The notes beneath the pieces are model-generated. The model was given only the letters and a program-made list of their open reading frames with translations, ran no database searches and was not told the origin of the DNA. A DNA stretch of 5,762 bases from Chloroflexota bacterium (lineage in GTDB: Bacteria > Chloroflexota > Anaerolineae > B4-G1), in assembly GCA_003648125.1 (NCBI GenBank), contig QMOE01000182.1, forward strand, positions 1 to 5,762, in the 5' to 3' direction. The position numbers and the translations under genes are program-made. This document shows positions 1 to 5,762 of this stretch, piece after piece (the stretch's first letter is position 1; each line of letters opens with the position of its first letter).

Positions 1-151
1 CTGGAGTCTGGCGTTTTTGTTCGTAGTGACGGCTTCAGCCGTCCAAAAGGCTCAAAAGCGGCTAAAGCCGCTACTACGAACCCCCATATCTAGCGCCTTT
101 ATTGTTGCCTACCCCAAGATATGGGCATTCTGAAAATTTGCCAGACTCCAG
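1..151. repeat. MITE-like element with 12-bp terminal inverted repeats
   Basis: CTGGAGTCTGGC at 1-12 is the exact reverse complement of GCCAGACTCCAG at 140-151. Between them lies a cruciform-type core (19-81) and an AT-rich spacer. Nested inverted repeats with no reading frame are typical of small non-autonomous repeat elements. The left end coincides with the window edge, so the terminal repeat may be longer than seen and any target duplication cannot be assessed. Whether it is mobile is inference. Confidence 0.5.
19..81. repeat. Cruciform: two hairpins inside an outer stem
   Basis: The outer arms GTTCGTAGT (19-27) and ACTACGAAC (73-81) pair perfectly over 9 bp. Inside are two hairpins with 2-nt loops: ACGGCT/AGCCGT (29-34 with 37-42) and AGCGGCT/AGCCGCT (57-63 with 66-72). 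The two inner hairpins share the core CGGCT/AGCCG, which suggests duplication of one unit. The result is a three-way junction if transcribed. Motifs of the type CGGCT..AGCCGCTACTACGAA recur as dispersed repeats in some environmental bacterial genomes; that comparison is from memory. Confidence 0.7.
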
Positions 152-155
152 TATC

Positions 156-187
156 TGTATTTTCCGTGTTTGTCCGTGTCCAAAATC
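156..187 (+). repeat. TCCGTG direct repeat, left copy
   Basis: The segment begins TGTATTTTCCGTG (156-168), continues with a second TCCGTG and ends GTCCAAAATC. The same order appears at 382-433: TGTATTCTCCGTG matches in 12 of 13 positions, then comes a second TCCGTGT and a final GTGTCCAAA. The right copy carries about 18 extra bases between the last two blocks. These copies bracket the nested repeat at 222-361. Confidence 0.5.
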
Positions 188-221
188 TTGTCTCATCTGT
201 AAAGAATTTTGGGCCTCAAAG

Positions 222-361
222 GTTCAGGTGTACGTATGATTTTCACCGCAGAGCACGCAGAGAACGCCGAGTTTTCTCATTTTATTCCTGCGAGACGATA
301 TTTTTATCTGACTCTGCGACCTCAGCGATCTCTGCGGCAAGAAAAATGGCCCTACCTGAAC
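222..361. repeat. Nested inverted repeat with degenerate 9-bp units
   Basis: The outer arms are GTTCAGGT (222-229) and ACCTGAAC (354-361), a perfect 8-bp inverted pair. Inside, 246-271 and the reverse complement of 312-337 agree at about 20 of 26 positions, anchored by CCGCAGAG (246-253) and CTCTGCGG (330-337). Each inner arm is a degenerate tandem of a roughly 9-bp unit, close to ACGCAGAGA. The match continues outward loosely through TTTTC and GAAAA tracts. This repeat type is familiar from environmental genomes, where it is often mis-called as small proteins; its function is unknown to me. Confidence 0.55.
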
Positions 362-381
362 GGTTACAAGAGCATTTTTGT

Positions 382-433
382 TGTATTCTCCGTGAATCTC
401 CGTGTTTTCTCAGTGGTTCTCTGTGTCCAAACC
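382..433 (+). repeat. TCCGTG direct repeat, right copy
   Basis: This is the partner of the copy at 156-187, in the same orientation. It opens with TGTATTCTCCGTG (382-394), repeats TCCGTGT, then has an extra segment with TCTCAGTGG before TGTGTCCAAACC. Both copies flank the nested inverted repeat, so the 156-433 interval may be one composite element or a build-up of insertions. Confidence 0.45.
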
Positions 434-482
434 AGAATAGCCTGAGCAGTTACCCTGAACCAAACACCGCCGTCAGATGTAT

Positions 483-506
483 ATAGTTGTGAACGCGCAC
501 AACTAT
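483..506. promoter_or_regulatory. Perfect 9-bp-arm palindrome over the start of the DUF418-permease gene
   Basis: ATAGTTGTG (483-491) and CACAACTAT (498-506) are exact reverse complements around the 6-nt centre AACGCG. The right arm ends inside the ATG at 505-507. No Shine-Dalgarno sequence precedes this ATG. A TATATA box at 480-485 could be a -10 element, which would put the transcript start near 492 and make the palindrome a repressor operator over the start site; no good -35 matches it. Alternatively, if transcription starts further upstream, the RNA hairpin would bury the start codon. It is not followed by a T-run on either strand, so it is not a standard terminator. The palindrome is seen; the role is inferred. 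Confidence 0.5.
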
Positions 507-2745
507 GAAAAAAACAAAAACGCAACCCCCAACTTTTACTAAAGCGATGTCCCCGGTGCGCCCCCAAACCCGCATCGAGGTCGTGGACGTCCTGCGCGGA
601 TTCGCCATTCTCGGCATCCTCATCTTTAACATGCTGAGCTTTTCCGGCTACATCTACTGGCCTCTGGACCAGATGAGCCCCATCAACCGCGCGGCGGCGC
701 TGTTCGTCAAATTCGCCACACAAGCCAAGTTCTACACACTCTTCTCGTTCCTCTTTGGCTGGGGCATGTCCATTCAGATGGAGCGCGCAGTGCAGCGCGG
801 CGCGCGCTTTGCGCCGCTATTCGCGCGGCGGATGCTCATCCTGCTGCTGATTGGCCTGACCCACGCCATTCTCATCTGGGACGGCGACATCCTGGTGACG
901 TACGCCGTGCTCGGCCTGCCCCTGCTCCTCTTCCGCAAACGCTCCGACAAGGCGCTCCTCGTGGCAGTGGTCATCTGCATCCTCATCCCCGTTCTGCTCA
1001 GCACGCCCGGCCCCGCCGCCTCCTTCCGCGATGCGTACAGTAGGCTATTCGAAGAATGGCGCGAGGAGATGCTGCTCGGCTATCAGACCAACGTCCACAG
1101 CCAGGGCAGCTACCTGGAACTCGTCCTCCACCGCATGAGATCGATACGCTCCGGCTACACCGGCGTGATCTACTGGGGCACGCACGTCTTTGGCATGTTC
1201 CTGTTGGGATTATATTTTGGCAAGCGCAAGATATTCCACCACGTCTCTGAGCATTTGCCGCTCTTCCGCAAATTGATGTGGTGGGGGCTGATCGTCGGCG
1301 TCCCCCTGAACCTGATATTCGTGGCCGCGACCAACTCGCCCAACCTCGTCCCCCTCGGCTACTATGATCTCGCCACACGCGGCGCGCGCACCATCGGCGG
1401 ACCGGCTCTGTGCTTGTTCTACGTCTCGACCATCGTCCTCCTGACCCAGAAAAAAGATTGGCGGCGGCGACTCTCCCCCCTGGCCTCGGTGGGGCGCATG
1501 GCCTTGAGCAATTACCTGTTTCAATCCATCCTCTGCACGCTATTCTTTTACGGCTACGGACTGGGACTCTACCACCGGCTTGGCCCGGCGATAACATTGG
1601 CGCTCACCTTTGCCCTGTACAGGCTCCAAATCAGCCTGAGCGATTGGTGGCTATCCCGCTACCGCTTTGGGCCGGCGGAGTGGATGTGGCGCTCGCTCAC
1701 CTATGGCAAGTTCCAGCCGATGGCGCTTGAGCCGGGGTGCAGGCCAGATACTTTCCCCCGCGTGGCCGCCTCCGGCGACCAGGCACTCTCCAACTGGCTT
1801 CTCTTTATCGCGGGCCGCCTGCTCTTTATCGCCGCCGTAGCTTTTGCCATCGTCTACTTTTGCACGCTCGGCCTGCGTCTCAGCGTCAACTCGACCACCC
1901 TGGGCCGGCGTCTCGGCGTACAACAAGTGGCTGAGCCGGCCCTCAACCAGACGATTACCTTTTTCGAGAATGCCTTTCGCGGCGACCTGGGCTACACCTA
2001 CCAGGGCGTCACACAGCGGGCGCGGCTGCCGGTGACTGAGGTGTTGCGCGATGCCTACGTCGAGAGCGGGCGGCTGCTGATCGCGGCCATTGGCCTGGCG
2101 GCCATAATCGGCATCGGGGCCGGGGGACTGGCCGCCTCCCGCAAACACTCGCCGCTGAGTTTCTCCACCCTCACGCTGACGATAATCGGCGTCTCAATCC
2201 CCAGCTTTTTCCTGGCGCTGCTGCTCCGCATAGCCGACATTCTCTTTTACAGACAGACCGGCGTCGGCCTGGTTCCGGTCTTTGGCTCCGCCCTGGATCG
2301 AACCCAGAGCCTGCTGCCTCACGTGACCTTCCCCGCGCTGGTGCTGGCCGCCCGCCCACTGGCCCACATCACCCGCGTCACCTTTGTCTCCATATCCGAG
2401 ATTTTGGAACGGGACTATATCCGTACCGCGCGGGCCAAAGGACTGAGATCCATCGCCGTCTTTTGGAGGCACGCGCTGCGCAACGCCGGCGTCAGCATCC
2501 TCACCGCCGTAGTGGTCTCGCTGCGCTTTGCCCTGGGCAGCCTGCCGGTGGTCGAGGTATTCTTCGAGTGGCCCGGCCTGGGACTCGCGCTGCTCAACTC
2601 TATCGAAAGGCAGGAGACCACCTCGGTCACGGCTCTGGCCCTGAGCCTGGGAATGACTTTTCTGCTGATCAATCTGCTGATGGATATAGTCTACCGCTTT
2701 ATTGATCCCCGCCTGCGCGCGCAATCCAACGGAGACACGGCATGA
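505..2745 (+). CDS. DUF418 (YeiB-like) membrane domain fused to DppB-type ABC permease
   Basis: The 746-residue protein joins two membrane domains. Residues about 22-406 match DUF418/YeiB: VDVLRGFAILGILIFN (27-42), KFYTLFSFLFGWG (75-87), LTHAILIWDGDIL (118-130, with H120, D126, D128) and the closing GPAEWMWRSLTYGKFQPM (389-406). That family has unknown function, with a resemblance to membrane acyltransferases. Residues about 430-738 form a DppB-like permease: first helix near 432-455, FRGDLG (491-496), EAA loop DYIRTARAKGL (637-647, G646), EWPGLG (688-693) and the ending DIVYRFIDPRLR (727-738). The usual PGDP motif after the first helix is absent. The EAA loop is where a cytoplasmic ATPase docks. 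Start chosen at 505 as the first ATG; M15 (547) is an alternative, and neither has a clear ribosome site. An in-frame GTG at 1762 could in principle start the permease alone, but there is no stop before it and no well-spaced ribosome site. Its partner is the overlapping downstream gene. Domain calls are strong; the substrate (peptide-like) is inferred. Confidence 0.9.
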   Translation: MKKTKTQPPTFTKAMSPVRPQTRIEVVDVLRGFAILGILIFNMLSFSGYIYWPLDQMSPINRAAALFVKFATQAKFYTLFSFLFGWGMSIQMERAVQRGARFAPLFARRMLILLLIGLTHAILIWDGDILVTYAVLGLPLLLFRKRSDKALLVAVVICILIPVLLSTPGPAASFRDAYSRLFEEWREEMLLGYQTNVHSQGSYLELVLHRMRSIRSGYTGVIYWGTHVFGMFLLGLYFGKRKIFHHVSEHLPLFRKLMWWGLIVGVPLNLIFVAATNSPNLVPLGYYDLATRGARTIGGPALCLFYVSTIVLLTQKKDWRRRLSPLASVGRMALSNYLFQSILCTLFFYGYGLGLYHRLGPAITLALTFALYRLQISLSDWWLSRYRFGPAEWMWRSLTYGKFQPMALEPGCRPDTFPRVAASGDQALSNWLLFIAGRLLFIAAVAFAIVYFCTLGLRLSVNSTTLGRRLGVQQVAEPALNQTITFFENAFRGDLGYTYQGVTQRARLPVTEVLRDAYVESGRLLIAAIGLAAIIGIGAGGLAASRKHSPLSFSTLTLTIIGVSIPSFFLALLLRIADILFYRQTGVGLVPVFGSALDRTQSLLPHVTFPALVLAARPLAHITRVTFVSISEILERDYIRTARAKGLRSIAVFWRHALRNAGVSILTAVVVSLRFALGSLPVVEVFFEWPGLGLALLNSIERQETTSVTALALSLGMTFLLINLLMDIVYRFIDPRLRAQSNGDTA
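2731..2734 (+). promoter_or_regulatory. Ribosome binding site of the DppC-M28 gene
   Basis: GGAG lies 7 nt before the ATG at 2742, inside the last codons of the upstream gene. Together with the 4-nt ATGA overlap, it supports this start and translational coupling, expected for two permease subunits needed in equal amounts. Confidence 0.75.
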
Positions 2746-5219
2746 AGTTGAGCCAACTCCTCGCCCGGCTTTGGAATCCGCGCGCCGATCTATCCAGGCT
2801 GCGCCCTACCCCTCCACCGGCGGAGGGGACTGACGAGGTACAAGAACGGCGCGTCCGGCTGCGCCACATTCTGTTCAATTTTCCGCTGCTGGTGGGCGGG
2901 CTGATCGTGCTCACTCTCTTCATCGGCGTCCTATTCGGGCCAGTGCTGTCCCCGGAGAACCCCTACCTGCGCGGACGACGCGTGTTAGAGTACGTGGACG
3001 GCGTCTTTCGCCGCCCGCCGTTCCCCCCCTCCGCCGAGCACCCGATGGGCACCGACGAGCTGGGGCGCGACACGTTGAGCATGTTGCTCTACGGCGCGCG
3101 CAACACGCTCGTCGCCGCTGCCTTTATCACCATGGCCCGCCTGGGATTGGGGGTGGTGTTGGGCGGCCTGGCCGGCTGGAACGAGGGCCGCCTGGCGGAT
3201 CGGCTGGTGATGGGAACCATCCAGATGTTAATCTCGCTGCCGATGCTGGTGGCGGCCATGATCATCATCTACGCGCTGGACGTGCGGCGCGGCCTGCCAG
3301 TTTTCATCATCGCCCTCTGCGCCATCGGCTGGGGCGAGATCGCCCAGTACGTGCGCGCCGAGTTCATCCGCATCAAACAGGAGCCTTTCCTCGATAGCGG
3401 GCGCGTCGTCGGCCTGAACCCGCTGGAACTGGCAGTGCGCCACGTCCTGCCCAACGTCGTGCCCGCGCTGATCGTCATCACGCTCTTGGAGATGGGCGCG
3501 GCGCTGATGATCCTGGGCGAGCTGGGCTTTGTCGGCGTCTACATCGGCGGCGGCATCTCTATCCAGGTGGACGATTTCACGCAGCGGCAATACTTTTCCG
3601 TGCCAGAGTGGGGCGCGATGATGGCCGGCTCCCGCCAGTGGGCGCGCTCCCGCCCGTGGATGGTCATGTTCCCCGCCGTCGCCTTTTTTGCCTCCGTCAC
3701 CGGCTTTAATCTGCTGGGCGAGGGGCTGCGGCGGTTGATTGACCGGGGCGTGTTCAACACCGCCCTGCTGCTCAGTTGGCGCGTGCTCGTCGCAGCGGCC
3801 ATCATCACCGCCGCCAGCGTCTATGTCATCCTCACCCTCGGCCCCGCCCCTTCCTACCAAAACCTGGCCCAGCAAATCAGCGAGGCCGACCTGATGCGGC
3901 ACATCCAATTCCTCAGCGCGCCCGACCTGAACGGTCGCCCCACCGGCAGCCCGGAGGCGCGCCAGGCAGCGCAGTACATCGCGGACGAGTTCGCCAGCTA
4001 CGATCTGACGCCCCCCACCGGCGACTGGTTCCGCGAGGTAGAGGTCACGATGGCCCAACCGGCGGCGCCGCCCGAGCTATCACTGGTGGACGAGAGCGGG
4101 CGCGTACGCGCCGCCTTCACCCGCCTGATTGATTATGGCGAGTCCACCGAGCGGCACGGCGGCAGCGGTCAGGCCGAGGCCACCGTGACCCTGGTCACCT
4201 TTCCGCCGAACGCCAACTCGGCCCGGCGCGCGCGGGAGGAGGTGTACGCTTCTTACAAGGGGCTAGACCTGCGAGGCCGCATCGTGATGTATCTCGCCAG
4301 CAACGCCCCCTTTGGCTTTGACACCGAGTCGCTCATCCGGGGCGCGGAGGGCGTACTGATCGTCACCAGCGACGCAGACCCGCGCAATCAAGTTCTCTCC
4401 GGCGACTATTTGGAACGCCCCACCCTGCCGGTCTTTCGCATCACCACCGCCGCCGCCGACGCCATCCTGGAAGGCAGCGGCCTCGACGTCGCCGCCGTCC
4501 GCGACGAGATCGCCGCGCTGGAGCATTGGGCCGTCCGCGATTTGGAGGCGCGCGCGCGGATGCAGTTGACCTTGAACCCGCCAGAGACCGTCACGCTCTA
4601 CAACGTGCTGGGACTGCTCGACGGCGCCGACGCCGGTCTGGCGGATGAACTGGTCATCCTCTCCTGCCACTATGATGGGATGGGGCGCGCTCCCGATGGC
4701 ACGCTTCTCCCCGGCGCCGACGGGAACGCATCCGGCGTGGCCGTGATGTTGGAAATTGCCCGGCTGTGGCAGGAGCAAGAGTTTCAGCCCCGGCGCAGCG
4801 TGCTCTTTGCCGCTTGGGCCGGCGGCGACCTGCCCTACTCTGGCGCGCACAGCTTTCAAGATAGGCCCGGATTTCTAGGAACCTACGATACCTCGGCGGT
4901 GATACACCTGGATCGGCTGGGGGGAGCGGCCGGCGACGGGTTGGTAGTGCGCCAGGAGAGCGGGCGGGATAATCTGCTCAACCTGCTGGTAATCAGCGCC
5001 GACAAGCTAGACGTGACCGTCGCCGTGGGCGGCAGGCCGCGCCATCCCTACCAGCGGGTCTTGGATGGGCGGCAGGGCACGCTGCTCGTCACCTGGGGCG
5101 ATCCGCAGCCCGCGCTGGCCTCGGACACCGTGGAAAACATCAACCCGGAGCATCTGAGCCAGGCGGCCCAGGCCATCAATCTGACGTTGATCACGGCGGC
5201 GCACGAACCTCGGTACTGA
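2742..5219 (+). CDS. DppC-type ABC permease fused to PA and degenerate M28 peptidase domains
   Basis: The 825-residue protein is more than twice the usual DppC length (about 300). Residues about 45-335 are the permease: first helix 49-70, HPMGTDELGRDTLSMLLYGA (100-119), EAA loop FLDSGRVVGLNPLELAVRHVLPN (216-238, G224) and the ending FNLLGEGLRR (322-331). A seventh helix (about 344-366) should place the rest outside the membrane. Residues about 505-590 resemble a PA domain (GLDLRGRIVMYLAS; GAEGVLIV). Residues about 615-820 are M28-like: CHYDG (H643), GADGNASG (D660) and IHLDRLGG (D724). The canonical Glu-Glu pair reads G695-D696, and the last metal His (four before the Asp-Thr of the DTVENI motif) reads A791. 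Zinc hydrolysis is therefore doubtful; a binding role is possible. The start is fixed by the ATGA overlap and a GGAG site. No ATPase or binding-protein gene is nearby. Permease and M28 fold calls are firm, the PA call is moderate, and loss of activity is inferred from my alignment by eye. Confidence 0.9.
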   Translation: MKLSQLLARLWNPRADLSRLRPTPPPAEGTDEVQERRVRLRHILFNFPLLVGGLIVLTLFIGVLFGPVLSPENPYLRGRRVLEYVDGVFRRPPFPPSAEHPMGTDELGRDTLSMLLYGARNTLVAAAFITMARLGLGVVLGGLAGWNEGRLADRLVMGTIQMLISLPMLVAAMIIIYALDVRRGLPVFIIALCAIGWGEIAQYVRAEFIRIKQEPFLDSGRVVGLNPLELAVRHVLPNVVPALIVITLLEMGAALMILGELGFVGVYIGGGISIQVDDFTQRQYFSVPEWGAMMAGSRQWARSRPWMVMFPAVAFFASVTGFNLLGEGLRRLIDRGVFNTALLLSWRVLVAAAIITAASVYVILTLGPAPSYQNLAQQISEADLMRHIQFLSAPDLNGRPTGSPEARQAAQYIADEFASYDLTPPTGDWFREVEVTMAQPAAPPELSLVDESGRVRAAFTRLIDYGESTERHGGSGQAEATVTLVTFPPNANSARRAREEVYASYKGLDLRGRIVMYLASNAPFGFDTESLIRGAEGVLIVTSDADPRNQVLSGDYLERPTLPVFRITTAAADAILEGSGLDVAAVRDEIAALEHWAVRDLEARARMQLTLNPPETVTLYNVLGLLDGADAGLADELVILSCHYDGMGRAPDGTLLPGADGNASGVAVMLEIARLWQEQEFQPRRSVLFAAWAGGDLPYSGAHSFQDRPGFLGTYDTSAVIHLDRLGGAAGDGLVVRQESGRDNLLNLLVISADKLDVTVAVGGRPRHPYQRVLDGRQGTLLVTWGDPQPALASDTVENINPEHLSQAAQAINLTLITAAHEPRY
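2809..2828. repeat. GC-rich hairpin inside the DppC-M28 gene
   Basis: CCCCTCC (2809-2815) and GGAGGGG (2822-2828) pair perfectly around a 6-nt loop containing CCGG. It encodes part of a proline-rich stretch (residues 23-29) before the first helix, a cytoplasmic segment that tolerates insertions. It could be a small palindromic repeat that entered the reading frame, or simply a chance effect of GC-rich codons. Confidence 0.35.
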
Positions 5220-5246
5220 GGCGTGAAACGTAGAGAAGGGAAAACC

Positions 5247-5618
5247 TCACCCTGTCGCAGCGGGGATTGGTTGCAGCGCTGTAATAGGGGTAGTCTCTGT
5301 GAAGGACGAGGGCGTGTAAGCCGACAAAGAAAGAAGATTGCTTACCGGCGGCTGTAACAAAATATCCAGCACCATTTCTCGTAATCCGGCGGACAACTCG
5401 GCCAAGCCAGTGAGAGGAAAACTACGCGGGCCGATCTCGGTTCCTTGAGCTAAAATGGAATAATTGAAAAAGGTCAACCCTATCACCTTGCGCTCCCTTT
5501 TGTTGATACGCAACAAGATGTGGTCATTTAGCTCAATGCCAGTCGCTTTCTCGCCAGGTTCAAATGCGACGTATAGGGTATCGCTCATTTCATCGTAATT
5601 AAAAATTGGCTTTTCCAT
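5247..5618 (-). CDS. DUF2283 domain protein
   Basis: The 123-residue protein begins with a DUF2283-type core (about residues 5-58): FNYDEMSDTLYVAF, then a variable strand, NDHILLRIN, and KVIGLTFFNYSIL. These are small soluble proteins of unknown role, sometimes found near toxin-antitoxin-like genes. Beyond the core lies a C-terminal extension of about 60 residues, with a helix-like part (LAELSAGLREMVLDILLQPP) and a Ser/Thr/Pro-rich tail that is probably disordered. The first Met is chosen because the core begins right after it and AGGG lies 7 nt upstream. The gene converges on the permease operon with 27 bases between them, and is visibly more AT-rich than that operon, which hints at a different history. 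No functional link to the transporter can be claimed. Confidence 0.75.
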   Translation of the reverse strand: MEKPIFNYDEMSDTLYVAFEPGEKATGIELNDHILLRINKRERKVIGLTFFNYSILAQGTEIGPRSFPLTGLAELSAGLREMVLDILLQPPVSNLLSLSAYTPSSFTETTPITALQPIPAATG

Positions 5619-5625
5619 TTTCTTA

Positions 5626-5629
5626 CCCT
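5626..5629 (-). promoter_or_regulatory. Weak ribosome binding site of the DUF2283 gene
   Basis: On the minus strand AGGG sits 7 nt before the ATG at 5618, in a purine-rich leader. It favours the first Met over the next in-frame Met (residue 11), which would cut the conserved YDE part of the domain. Confidence 0.45.
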
Positions 5630-5762
5630 ATCTCTTTCTTTGGACTTTGGATAAACTCTGCACCTGTCTCCAGCTTGATCTTTAACAAATTTGCGGCAAA
5701 ATTAGGACACTATGAATATAAAAAAGTGTGTCCCAACTCGAGCAGTTTCGGCAAGCAATGTA
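5630..5762. other. AT-rich leader region with short inverted repeat
   Basis: No gene is recognisable. On the minus strand all three frames enter from the window edge and stop within about 30 codons, without similarity I can name. GGACAC (5705-5710) and GTGTCC (5728-5733) form an inverted pair around a 17-nt A/T-rich centre. It may be an operator or promoter zone for the DUF2283 gene, or the edge of a repeat that continues past the window. A TTGGGA/CATAGT promoter pair on the minus strand with 16-nt spacing is too weak to call. Confidence 0.3.

Larger units (their letters stand above)
1..482. other. Gene-free intergenic repeat mosaic
   Basis: I see no convincing gene here. The reading frames present translate the repeats themselves (for example peptides with FTAEHAENAE and RRARRERR), lack credible ribosome sites and resemble no family I know. 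The stretch is built from at least three repeat units, listed separately. It is more AT-rich than the genes downstream. It separates the permease operon from whatever lies to the left, so the operon promoter should sit at its right end. Confidence 0.7.

Noticed and set aside
180..212. Inverted pair CCAAAAT / ATTTTGG as a possible terminator
   Set aside because: The loop is long, one base is bulged on extension, and no T-run follows on either strand; it is probably part of the repeat mosaic.
121..486. Plus-strand frames of 121 and 78 codons (121-486 and 209-445)
   Set aside because: They run through the inverted and direct repeats, have no ribosome site, and their peptides are low-complexity read-through of the repeat units.
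1..504. Possible CRISPR array, because several short units repeat
   Set aside because: The units are degenerate, inverted as well as direct, and not separated by regular unique spacers; no cas gene is present.
1651..2148. Other long minus-strand frames under the DUF418-DppB gene (also 998-1597 and 2194-2724)
   Set aside because: They are composition artefacts opposite a recognised gene, with no family resemblance.
3228..4058. Long minus-strand frame of 276 codons opposite the DppC-M28 gene
   Set aside because: It is a shadow of a GC-rich coding strand: rich in Gly, Asp, His and Arg, without motifs, and fully overlapped by a gene with clear family signatures.
5208..5221. Short hairpin CCTC..GAGG over the stop codon of the DppC-M28 gene as a terminator
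   Set aside because: There are only six pairs with one wobble, a 2-nt loop and no T-run in either direction. No convincing terminator was found between the convergent genes.
5708..5736. Minus-strand promoter TTGGGA with CATAGT, 16-nt spacing
   Set aside because: Each box matches only four of six consensus bases, which is common by chance in AT-rich DNA.

Overview
The window looks like a bacterial chromosome segment. I lean towards a Chloroflexota (Anaerolineae-like) genome. The reasons are GC-rich genes, dipeptide-type ABC permeases fused to other large domains, a DUF2283 gene, and an intergenic region full of short degenerate hairpin repeats. This assignment is inference from style and remembered families; no marker gene here proves it.

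Layout. Positions 1-504 hold no convincing gene. They are a mosaic of small repeats: a cruciform-forming element with 12-bp terminal inverted repeats (1-151), a second nested inverted repeat built on a CGCAGAG-type motif (222-361), and a TCCGTG-rich direct repeat on either side of it (156-187 and 382-433). A perfect palindrome with 9-bp arms (483-506) runs into the start codon of the first gene.

Two large plus-strand genes follow as a translationally coupled pair (ATGA overlap at 2742-2745). The first (505-2745) encodes a DUF418/YeiB-like membrane domain fused in frame to a DppB-type oligopeptide ABC permease. The second (2742-5219) encodes a DppC-type permease, then one more membrane helix, then a PA-like domain and an M28-type zinc peptidase domain predicted to lie outside the membrane. 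Several canonical M28 active-site positions are replaced (catalytic Glu to Gly, metal Glu to Asp, last metal His to Ala), so this domain may bind rather than cut. The two proteins would form a permease heterodimer in which each half carries an extra domain. No ATPase or substrate-binding protein gene is in the window, so these must come from elsewhere if the transporter works.

A convergent, more AT-rich minus-strand gene (5247-5618) encodes a DUF2283 protein and closes the operon. The last ~140 bases hold its leader and a short inverted repeat but no recognisable gene. The most promising system is the double-fusion permease pair with its degenerate external peptidase.
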